The translations under genes and the position numbers were made by a program. A DNA stretch of 64,000 nucleotides from Gnetum montanum (lineage: Eukaryota; Streptophyta; Gnetopsida; Gnetales; Gnetaceae), in assembly GCA_015680685.1 (NCBI GenBank), contig MNCI01003549.1, positions 22,103 through 86,102 of the forward strand, written 5' to 3'. The notes under the pieces are model-generated. The model ran no database searches. It had not been told where the DNA came from and saw nothing but the letters and a program-made list of their open reading frames with translations. This document shows positions 11,248 through 21,559 of the stretch, one piece after another (position 1 is the first letter of the stretch; each line of letters starts with the position of its first letter).

Positions 11248-13560
11248 ATGTCTTCTTCTCATAAGCACGATGATACTAAACCACCAGCACCGCAAGAATG
11301 CAAGTTGGTATATACTCATTTAGATGAGTATGTGCTTGACTTCACCTTTATTCTGCACAAGGGTGAACAATTACAATGGTGAGATATGGAGGATAACATT
11401 GTAATGCCTCTCGATTGAACTCTGCCTCAGATGCTCCTCCAAACTCTTGGGAGGTTGGACATCCAAGATCTTTAAGAAAAGTATGTTGTTCATGACTATG
11501 ACTACAGAGACTACCATCCCACTGAAACACAATGTAGGAGAGATTGACACTAGAAGAAGCACCATGAAGCTATGAAAGGAAAATAGGTCACCAATCTCTT
11601 GTTCCTAATTAGCCAAAATAACAATGAGGATCCTCCCTTTGGGGGCTCTCAACATGAATATTCTCCACTCCTTGATATTGATGATGGGGGCTTAAACCTG
11701 AAACTATAGTCCATTATTAACAATCTAGGTCTAGGCAAAAGGGGGAGTCCAAGTAGGGGCTCTAGTAAGCATTAAAATGATAAGAAAGATGACGAACATG
11801 ATAGTGATAAGCATAGAGAAGGTGGCAGACATCATGGTGGTGGCAGTTCTCCTCCCTCTTTGTCCTCTTCATTTGCATCTTCTTATTTCTCTTTTGGTTC
11901 TAATAGACACTAGAGAAAGGATAACCATAAAAAAGATGGATAACAGGATGACAATAATGATTTCCAGGCCCACCATGAACGAAGGGTTAGTAGAGGACAT
12001 TAGCATCATCGAAATAATGATGATGATGAGCCTTTGCTAGCAACTTGAAGCATGCTGAATATTACAGAGGTAACAAAAATTCCAACTAGGCATGTGAAAG
12101 ATAGTTAGATCAAGAAACTTGACATGAATAATATCCCTAGGTTTGAGGGGGGATATAACTCTAATCCGCAAACACAACTTCAAGCCTTTCACGATGCCTG
12201 TGCCTTACAAAATATTGAAAATGATTGGTAGAAATTAAAGCTATTTCTCAAAACACTCCTCAAGGAAGTAGAAAGTTGGTATCAATCCTTGAAGCCAGAA
12301 TCTATTTGTAGGTGGAGTACAATGCTAGAGCTGTTGAGTGATAAATACTAGAGATACTCTCGAATATCTAATCTAGAAAGGTAGATCTAAGGATGGAAGC
12401 AAGGAACACATGAATCCTTGGATGCCGCCATGAGCAGATACTATTCTCTCATACATCAATGCCATGGCCATGGTTATTCTTAGCAAGAACAACTTTTCCA
12501 CATCATAGATAGACTCAGATTAGAAACAAGAACTGTTGGGGTTTATGCCCAAGGGAAATTATCATAAAATAGTGCCCATCAAATCCAAAGGTTGATAGAG
12601 TAGGTAGCAAAAGAAGAAGGATAGCTAATGAAATAGGAAAGTGTTGAGGAATATAACAAGGATCCTTCCATAAAAAAAACATAAGTTTAATTTTGTGACA
12701 ATGAGGAGGAGTCATCACTTGATGAGCTGGTAAATAGAAAAACCTTGTTGATCCAAAAGTCTATCTGAAATTTTTGCCAAGGTAGATAAAATGTGGGATT
12801 TGTTAGATGAAAAATTCCAAACTACTTTAAAGATCGTAGAAGAATCAAGAGAGCAAAGTAGTGATCATAACTGTAAGAGGCAGAAAGAAGTTGAACATGC
12901 CTAACAAAGAGATAAGGGTAAAGCTACTACAGTAGAATAAGTTGTCGAGTCAAAACCCTATGATGATGGTGGATGTGACATTTGTTAATATGAACATCCT
13001 AAAGGATGTTTTCCTATCGTGTCACACTTGCAGGAGTCTAGCACATTGAATCCTAGACTAGCAAGAAGGCAAGCATCTAGAAGATTGCCTTATCCCCAAG
13101 GCAATTTAAGGTAGTTCCACCAACAACAACAAGCTTATTATCCAAGTAGAGCTCCACTACAACCATTTGAGTAGTACAAATAATGGCAATGTCCACAGTC
13201 ATGGGGGATGACACCACCAAGGCAACAGTACCCTTACAAGAAACCAAATTCATATGGATACTATATTCAAAAACCAATGTCTTCACTTGACTCTTCTAGT
13301 CATGCTTCTTTTCAGCAGTACTACTACCCTTCAAAGTATCACAAAACTCATTCTCCATTTAGTAGAGGGGAAACCCCATATCCATATCACCCTTTTTATC
13401 CTTTCACACATGCTCCTCCACCCTCAACCCAATTACCTACAACTCCATCTATGCAAGGTGAAATTCCACCATAGTTGCAACAATGTAACACTAGTAGGGC
13501 TATTAACTTATAGTTGGCTTCTTAGCTAAGTAGTTTGGAATTGAGATTCCAAAAATGACC
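11248..13560 (+). pseudogene. gag of element A, broken
   Basis: The likely start is ATG at 11248, 160 bp after the PBS (MSSSHKHDDTKPPAPQ). The region 12121-12490 reads LDMNNIPRFEGGYN, LQAFHDACALQNIEN, KLFLKTLLKEVESWYQSL and SLDAAMSRYYSLIHQC, which fits the helical core of plant Retrotrans_gag proteins. The region 12480-12570 reads LRLETRTVGVYAQGKLS, closely matching the gag of element C (GLKVETRRTLGVYAQGRLS). The C-terminal part (13,100-13,530) is rich in Pro, Gln and Tyr. I find no clear CCHC knuckle. Many stops and some frameshifts break it. Confidence 0.75.
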
Positions 13561-13679
13561 ATTCATCGAACACAACATGCCACCACATTCCTCACAGACT
13601 AATGTGTCTTGCTACCCTATCTCTCCATCATCCTCTACATCAAATCCTTTAGAGAGTCCTTCAAACCAAACACCTCCTA

Positions 13680-15372
13680 AGATTTGCACTGTCATGTTAA
13701 CCCACACTATGTCTAATTAGATCAAGGCTAGAAATATTCCTAGGAAAAGATCTAACCTTGGAAGTCCTCTCATTTACTTATAGACCATTGAACATGAGCC
13801 ATGCAAGGCTCTTCTTAATTTAGGTTTTGGTATCAATCTAATTTCCCATGATATGTACACACCATGGAACCTACCACCTCTCAAGAAGAGAAATATCCAT
13901 TTAGAATTGGTAGACTAGTAAATCATGGTTCCTTTGGAACTTGTGGAGGACATTATGACCACCATTTGTGGGTAGTCCTATCCTATTGATTTTCTGGTAA
14001 TCAAGGTTAACAATTGCAAGGGAGACTTTCCAATTATTATTGGAAAGACATGGTTGAGCATTGTTGATGCGTGAATGGGCATTAAAGATCTCTTCTTGGA
14101 AATTTTCAAGGAGAATGAATTTAAAAAGATTAAGAAGAAGAGAGTTCCATGCATCATGTATAGTGATACTAGGTACAACTATGCACAGAAACTTTGGTCT
14201 ATCAAGAGCACATCCATCAAAGCATGTAGATAGTATGTAGATGAATTTGAAGTTCAAAGGTGCTTGTACACAATAGTCACAAAATAGGAGAGCACCCAAT
14301 GGTTGAAAACTAATCTTGGAAGTGGTACACTTTACATGGAACCTACTGAGAATCCGACATGTGCCTATATTGAAAGAATGAATAAATTAGAGCAAGTTCA
14401 TCACCAACTCTCTAATAATGTGAATGATGATACCTATTGGAAAGAGTTGGAAATCCCTAAAAATTTTAAACAAGAGTCCCTAGAGTTGAAAATTCTACCT
14501 ACCAACATGAGTATGCATTCTTGAAAAATGGAAAGTTGGTCATAGTTAATGCCAAACTTGCTCCCGATCAAAAAGCAAAACTATTGAAAGTAGTTAACAA
14601 ATGGCCAACAACCTTTGCTTGGTCATATCTTGAACTCACGAGAATTGATCCCAAAATATGGCAACACCACATTTCTACTGATTTGTTAATGAAGCCAAGG
14701 AGGCAACCAAAATGGCAATTGAATCCAAAATCGAAACAAATCGTCAAAGAGGAGATTGAGCAACTCCTTAAGGCAGGGTTCATCTACCCCATTGCAGATA
14801 GTGAGTTGGTTAGCCCACTCATGAGAGTGCCAAAAAGAGGTGGAAAATGGTGGATTTGTATCAACTTCAAGCTATTAAACATGGCAAGATTCAAAGATCA
14901 TTTTTCATTGTCATTTGTTGATTAGGTGTTGGACACCATATCTAAGCATTGCTATTATAGTTTTCTGGATAGTTATAGTGGCTATAACCAATTCAAGATT
15001 TCACTAGAAGACCATGTGAAAATAACATTCATGAGTCCATGGGGAACCTTTTCATATTGCAAGATACCTTTTGGTTTGTGCAAAGCTACTACCACTTTCC
15101 AACGCTTGGTCTTAAACATCTTTCAGCATCAAATCGGTAGCGTAATGAAAGTCTTTATGGATGACTTCTCCACTTATGGTGCTACATTGAAGCAAGCCTT
15201 GGAATGCCTTGAGCAAGTATTCAAAAGATGAGTGGAAACAAATTTTCAACTCAATTGACAAAAGATCCATCTCATGGTCTAAGAGGGCATTGTATTGGGC
15301 CACAAAATTTTGCAAGAAGAGATAGAGGTAGACCCTAAAATGATAAAGATCATTGACAAGCTAGGAAAAATT
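13680..15372 (+). pseudogene. Protease and reverse transcriptase of element A, truncated
   Basis: Retropepsin-like sequence at 13,790-14,150 includes ALLNLGFGINLIS (active-site D replaced by N) and PIIIGKTWLSIVDA. A linker at 14303-14524 (TYWKELEIPKNFKQ) precedes RT. RT at 14521-15363 shows PRRQPKWQLNPK, AGFIYPIADSELVSPL, FKDHFSLSFVD, YYSFLDSYSGYNQFKI, CKIPFGLCKATTTFQ and the catalytic block VFMDDFSTYG at about 15,150. The frame changes once near 14521 and stops occur. The match to family sequence ends with DPKMIKIIDKL at about 15360, where the LTR of element D begins, so RT is cut before its thumb and RNase H. Confidence 0.85.
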
Positions 15373-16678
15373 TGGTGCTAGATACCTTTAGTCTTTATCT
15401 TCATTTCTTTCATTGTAGAAATTATCACCTCATCTATGACTGACCTATGAGTTGTATCTGGAGAAGCAAGGATTTAAAGTCAAAAGATCATCAAGACATA
15501 AAACCAACGATTGGATCTAGATTCAATTGAGAACACCACACTTATGACTATCACCCATAAGTAAAATCAACAATATTCACCTGAACTTCTAACATTAAGT
15601 TCAAAGATGAATACAATCAATTAAAACAAACTAAATTTAAATAAATTTATGAGAAATAAAGAAGATTACAAAGGAGACATTACCTAATTTGTGACGTTAC
15701 TCTACTATCTTTGTAGTGCCACAACTTCATAAGCTTAAAAAATTATTGGTTGTTAATTGTCACAAAGCATCAACACTCTTCCTTTACAATTTTGTGCACA
15801 AATAAAAATTCTAATTTGGTGTGGTTCTCTCAATAGTATCCTCTCTTTGTTTCTTGATATCCTTTTTTCTATTCTTCCTTAATTCATTGCATTTGGCTAG
15901 GGAATTTATAAGGATTAGTCAAACACATGAGGAGCCACCACCCATGAGTAATGGCCATGACAATTACTACCCATGTGTAACATTCACTGTAACGTCTATA
16001 GCCATCACCCATGTAGGTAACATTCATTGTAATGTCCAACACCATCACCTGTGTAGGTAACATTCATTGTAACATCCACTACCACCACATGGAAAGTAAC
16101 ATTCATTGTAACATCCACTACCACCACATGGAAAATAAATGTGTAGCTTCCACAAATCACACATAGGTAATAGCTAGGGACCACACCTCATTACCCATGT
16201 AATGTCAATTGTAAAAAATGGCAATCTTCATCAAGGTAACGTGTAGGAAACAACTATAGTTACATTGTCAAAGAACATGGTTGATGGAGCAACACACCCA
16301 CATTGTAGCATAATGTCTAAGTTACAGCTTCATTACTATCATAAATCCTCAATGTGCATTCTTCTTATTGTTGCAAAAATAAAACTAGAAACTAGAAAAC
16401 ATAACACTAGTATATATCAAGAAATTGATTTCTTAAACTACTACCTCATTAACAAGACTTGTGCCTTTGGTTCAAGTCTTTAGTACATAAAAACTAATAA
16501 ACTAATACTCATCACTATAATAAACTAAAACAAATTAAAATAACTAAAATAAGCATTAATTAAACACTAATTAAAGAATTAACGATATGTAATTAAGATT
16601 TTAAAACTACCAATTTTGGGATTTAACACANAATATGTAATTAAGATTTTAAAACTACAAATTTTGGGATTTAACACA
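15373..16678 (-). repeat. 3' LTR of element D (about 1.3 kb)
   Basis: On the minus strand the sequence AGTCAGGGGA (a polypurine tract) is followed by TGTGTTAAATCCCAAAATTT at 16678, a typical LTR start. The LTR would run down to about 15373, where RT of element A stops; the CA end there is tentative. A TATA-like TTATAAAT lies at about 15912-15905. Upstream of it, U3 holds a tandem repeat at 15975-16135. The first ~47 bp of the LTR occur twice around an undetermined base at 16631. Confidence 0.6.
15975..16135. repeat. ~38-40-bp tandem repeat in U3 of element D
   Basis: Four copies of GTAACATTCATTGTAACRTC followed by CACTACCACCACATGGA-like sequence. The last two copies are nearly identical. It lies upstream of the TATA-like site on the element's sense strand. 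Confidence 0.8.
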
Positions 16679-16692
16679 TCCCCTGACTAGCC
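16679..16692 (-). promoter_or_regulatory. Polypurine tract of element D
   Basis: The minus-strand sequence GGCTAGTCAGGGGA lies directly before the LTR start. It would act as the plus-strand primer site of the element. Confidence 0.55.
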
Positions 16693-18240
16693 TTTTGCCA
16701 GTGCCTAGCCATAAAGGTGAAAATAAAATAAAATAAAATATTAATAGATGTATAAGAAAATAGAATTATTCCAAGATATTTTTTTAAACATTCAAAATTT
16801 AACATATTGAAAACATGCAGACATTTAACAAGAAAAAGATTAAAACAAAAATAAATTTGTCTATTGCCTAAATGTCCAAATATTTATTTACTAATTTTAC
16901 CTATTCCTCTTTTGATGATAAATTTTTATCTTTGGATATGAGTTTACATATAACTCAGTTAGGAAGGTCCTACCTAGGATTAATTGAACTTAACCTCACC
17001 TCACAAGGTCTGCTTTATTAGATGAAAGAATGTTTTATAAACTCAAGGTTTAAACCTTTCCTATGATTCAAGGATCTAAGATACATTACTTACATTTAAA
17101 TCATTCCCTAACTTAAGCTTAGCTTAACTTCCAAGTTGGTTATACCCTACTATCATATCCTTTACTAATTGGTTATCCCCTTCTCCTAATTAAGCTAAGG
17201 TATGCAACATACCTAGGTTAATTAGCAAATATAAATTATTAAAAAGAAATATGGTTAAAGGATATACCAAAAACAAAAGTTGCATTGGGTTTTATATATC
17301 CAAACTAAGAGAAAACCAAAGGCAATGGGTGAATGGATGTTATTATCCAACATTGGCTACCATAGTAGGGATCTCAACCATTGACTCCTACAGAAGACAT
17401 GATGGGAAACACAAAGAAAACCCATGCATAAAAGTACCACTAGTTAGAGAGATGACCATGCAAGAGAAAATAGGAAGATAATACAATAAAAATGTAAAGG
17501 AGGAATAGAAAATAGTAAAAACTAGGTAAATACAAAAGGAAAAAGAATAATAATTTGAGAAGTATAAAGAAATAGAAACAAAATAACTAAATAATAGAGT
17601 AAGAAAAATGATTAAAAGTGAAGGTGCCCATTAAAATACCAAGTATGGAGGAGTCACTCCTTCATTGCTAGTATTATACCCTAGTTCTAAGGTAGTGGCA
17701 CATGGATTTGATTGATAATTATTTCTTGTTCCTTAAACACTCTACTTAGAATAGGAGGTTCTTGTAGGATGCTTAAAACTATGAGCTTGGAGCATTGTCT
17801 CAATTGTAAGGTTTTTGTGCAAGTGGGGCTTAGCTCATGATTGAAGGTTCTTGTGGGGTCATTTTTTGTTTTTTTTTCCTTACTTTTTTTTTTCTTTTTT
17901 TTCTTTTTTTGCTTTTTCTTTTCTCTCTTTTCTCTCTTTTCTTCTTTCTTTCTTTTCTCTTCTTTTTTTTTTACAAGAAATTTGATATCTGATTAGCTTC
18001 AACCATGTGGTTCTTGTGGGAGCTAAACTTTATCACCTATGGAAAAGTGTTTTTTAAAGATATTCTTATCATGTAATGTCTTCATTTTTTTCTTTACCAT
18101 TTTTTGTTTGTTAAGAGCATGTAGCTACATTTCATCAAGTTCATGAAGTTGGTTGATTCAAGCAGCTTGGTTCATGTCTTCATCAAAGTTGACTTAGTGG
18201 GCTAATTGTAAAGATTGATATTTAAGTTGAACAGGTAATA
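16693..18240. other. Non-coding 3' region of element D
   Basis: Lies between integrase and 3' LTR of D. No domain-bearing ORF. An AT-rich part at 16,700-17,600 shows nothing recognisable. At 17,866-17,975 there is an almost pure pyrimidine tract on the plus strand (purine on the element's sense strand) of about 100 bases. Confidence 0.5.
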
Positions 18241-19000
18241 GACATAACTTACCAAAAACCAATTATTAAGGTGAATATCCTAAACTTGGTTTATAGGTAA
18301 TATGACAAGTCCAAAGTGCATTGCAATTTTTTAGACCAATATTTTCCTTTAGTACATATAGTTTTTGTTAATATATTCAAGATAATTCTATTAGCATTCT
18401 TTACTTGGCCATTTGTTTGAGGATGATAGGAAGTAGCTATTTTATATTGGATATCACAAGACTTAAGGAAAATTTCCATGATTTTATTGACAACATGGGT
18501 TCCTTGATCACTAATGATCACATGTGGAGCTCCAAAATGTGTTAAAATATTTTTTCTAAGGAATGCTACAACAACCTTAACATCATTTGTTGGGGTGGCA
18601 TTTGCTTCTACCCATTTGGTGGCATAGTCGATATAAACCAAAATGTATTAACATCCGTTAGATGGTGGAAATGATTCTAAAATGTCTATACCCCTTACAT
18701 CTTGGTTCTGTTATTAAAATAATTTTAAGGGTATTTCATGTATTTTTGTTATGGCTTCAATTCATTGACATTTATCACATTCTTGCACATAATTATGTGC
18801 ATTTTTAAAAATTGAGAGCCAATAACATCCACTATGAAGGATTTTGATAGTAGTACATTTGCTATTAAAGTGGCCACCCCCTAAATCATCATGACAGATT
18901 TGTAGAATTTCTTGTTCTTCATTCTCAGCCATACAACTCCTTACTATGTTATCCTTATAGATTTGATAGAGATATAGATTACTCTAGATGTACCTAGATA
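18241..19000 (-). pseudogene. Integrase of element D (Athila-like), broken
   Basis: The minus-strand frame 18641-18291 reads YIDYATKWVEANATPTND, then VVVAFLRKNILTHFGAPHVI, ISDQGTHVVN and SYHPQTNGQVKNANRIILNI, followed by the YWSKKL segment. The wording matches Athila-type integrase (KNIFTRFGTPRAIISD). The catalytic Glu after NGQV is Lys here. The zinc-binding HHCC part should be at 18,750-18,900 and is only partly readable. The frame is the same as in the RT block, so the polyprotein frame is kept. Confidence 0.85.
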
Positions 19001-20375
19001 TGGTGCATAAGAAAGATTTCTTTTCTTCCTTAGTCAAATCGGTAGTGGTTTTCATAGTGGCTAGATAGTTGGCTATATCAACAAACCAAGGATCCTTTCT
19101 TGTAGAAAAAAGTTATTCATCAGAAAATTCATCATGAAAGACTCCTTGTGTTCTATTCTCATTATTAGTTTGTAGCTTTGAAAGATTATCTACTACTACA
19201 TTTTTCCTTCCTCTTTTATCTAAAATATCTAGGTCAAATTCTTGAAGTAATAAACACCATCTAATTATTCTTGCATTTTCTATTTTTTGGTAGCTAAAAA
19301 TTTAATGGTTGAATGATTAGTATACTCTAGTTTTATATCCTATTAAATAATGTATAAATTTATTTAGATCATATACAATAGCTAATAGTTCTTTTCTATA
19401 GTTTTATAGTTTACTTGGGCTTGGTCTAAACTTTTGAACACATAATAAATCACTCATGGTTTATGATCAATATATTATCCTAAAACTACTCCTACTACTG
19501 TGTCACTAGTGTCATACATTAGATCAAATGGATAATCCCAATTAGGTGCATTTAATATAGGGGCTGTGGTTACTCATTTTTTCAATTCCAAGAATGTTTC
19601 TTGATAGTCATTAGTCCAAAAAAATGAAACATCTTTTTCTAAGAGCAAGTATAATGGTTTAGCAATATTTGAAAAGTCTTTGATAAACTTTCTATAATAC
19701 CTAGCATGTCCTAGAAAAAAATTAAAAAGTCTTTAAATTAGTTGGAGTTGGAAGTGTAGATATGACTCTTATTTTCTCATCATCCATCCTTATCCCATCT
19801 TTAGAAATAACATGTCCTAACATTAAGCCACTTGTAACCATGAAGTAACTCTTTTCCCAACTTAATTTTAAATTTTTATTAATACATCTATCTAAGAAAT
19901 GTTTGAGATGTTGTAAGGTTTCATTATAAGTATTCCCATAGACTAAAAAATCATGTATAAAAACTTCAATGTAATCTTTTAACATATTAGAAAATATTGA
20001 GATCATGATCATTTGGAAAGTAGTTGGTGCATTACAAAGGCCAAAATGCATACATTTATAAGTAAAAGTTCCATAAGAATATGTAAAGGATGTTTCATCC
20101 TTAATAATTTTCTTTAAGGCTAGATTAATTCATCTTGGGGGAATTCTTACTGGTTTTACATTGTCCTCTAGGTAGATATGATGTTGGTAGATGTTGGGTG
20201 AGATTCCTTGGTGAAGGTCCTCATAAATCTATGCAAATGCCTTAGATTTTCTATGTATAACTTCTAATAATTTTCTTTCTTGCTCATTAGTAAGTTAGAA
20301 ATTTATTATTAATGGTTTATTAAGATCTAGGAAAATGTACTTTAAGTGTACTAGGTAGTTTTCTAATATCCAAGG
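19001..20375 (-). pseudogene. RT and RNase H of element D, internally deleted
   Basis: The frame 20051-19722 reads MHFGLCNAPTTFQMIMISIF, then DYIEVFIHDFLVYG (a variant of the YMDD box with IHD), SWEKSYFMVTSGLMLGHVIS and ISTLPTPTNLKTF. Upstream, 20,375-20,070 reads YLVHLKYIFLDLNKPLIIN, then NEQERKLLEVIHRK and LALKKIIKDE. The last of these runs straight into TSFTYSYGTFTYKCMHFG. The segment expected between these blocks (about 90 residues, including RT motifs with the first catalytic Asp) is missing. RNase H at 19,000-19,690 is weakly readable. At 20375 the coding sequence is cut by the LTR of element C. Confidence 0.8.
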
Positions 20376-21320
20376 TGATGAGCGGTGAGGTACCCCTATG
20401 TCCAACCATACAAATCACGAAGTGTTCACATGTGACTCAGTCAAATTTTGTAGAATTTATCATTTTCAGTGCACTAGACATTTAAGAAGTGAATCTAACC
20501 TTAAGGTTAATCGTTGTCCTCCCAATTACACTTGTTATGAACATTGGTATGGTTAAGTGTAACTAAGGCATTTGATTTTTATCATTTTGTATTTTATATT
20601 GTGGGTGCTCAAAATGTAGATAAAAAGGAGTTTAATTAACTAATCTAAGTGACTAATTAACTAATCATTTAACTAATCCTAACATAAGTATTTGTTCTCA
20701 CTTTCTATACGCATCCTGAACCCATGTATCCACTGTTGGGTGACCAAACTCTATGCTACTAGATGTACTAAGCAATAATGCTACTAGGATTACCAAGAGA
20801 ATACATGTTACACTCAAAGAAGTCATACTTATGTATTTAATCTATCTAGCTTAATAATCTCATTAACTTAATTGATGGAAAATAATTGCAAAATAATTAA
20901 GAATAATTAATAGGTAATTGAAAACATTGAATGCATAAACAAAAGAGCTAATCTACCCAAAGTGCTGTAAGGTTTATTAGAAAGCTCATCTTTATTGCTG
21001 CAGACACTATCGTGCTTAGGTATAACAATGCTCGAATAAAGATCTGTACACTTAATGACTCCTACTGTGGGCACTTAGGGAGAAAATTCTAACTTTTGAA
21101 TGAAAAAAATGCAAGATTTTTGCTACAATTGAAATTTGGACTTCCCATAAATGCAATAGGTAGGCACATATTTATAGGTGATAGATAGACATTGTGTTGA
21201 TGAGGCATCATCGATACAAGTTGAAATGCATCAATAGGACCTTGTAGATGAGGCCTCGTCGACATGGTCAGCTACATTGACAAGGCCTCATCAACGTAGC
21301 CAACCAATGATAACTCATCA
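20376..21320 (-). repeat. 3' LTR of element C (945 bp)
   Basis: On the minus strand it starts TGATGAGTTA at 21320 and ends CGCTCATCA at 20376. It aligns with the LTR of element A. U3 contains GAGGCCTTGTC/GACGAGGCCTC repeats, then a TATA box (CCTATAAATA) at about 21,175. Confidence 0.88.
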
Positions 21321-21336
21321 TGCCCCCACGAGTGAA
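21321..21336 (-). promoter_or_regulatory. Polypurine tract of element C
   Basis: The minus-strand sequence CACTCGTGGGGGCA ends exactly at the TG of the LTR, as expected for the plus-strand primer. Confidence 0.75.
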
Positions 21337-21559
21337 TGAAAACTTGTCATCAATTTATTTTACAAAATTGGGAAGGTATGGGATTATTGATTGGCTTTTC
21401 TTTCAACAAAACACACTTGACTGACTTGACAAAAAATGGAGTGCCCAGGTGTATGGATCAACACATTACAAAAATGGTGGTGTTTAGGACACAAAATTGA
21501 ACACCATGATACAACTCATCAAAAATTGAACAACACATTCCTAGATGATGTGAAGCTTG

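Larger units (their letters stand above)
10156..15372 (+). mobile_element. Element A: truncated Ty3/gypsy (Athila-like termini), plus strand
   Basis: A plus-strand element with 5' LTR (10156-11087), primer-binding site, gag, protease and RT. It ends abruptly in RT at about 15372, where the LTR of element D begins. LTR and coding parts match element C (minus strand, 20376-31039), so A and C are two copies of one family. The RNase H, integrase and 3' LTR of A are not in the window. They should lie beyond the far end of D, past the right edge. Confidence 0.75.
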
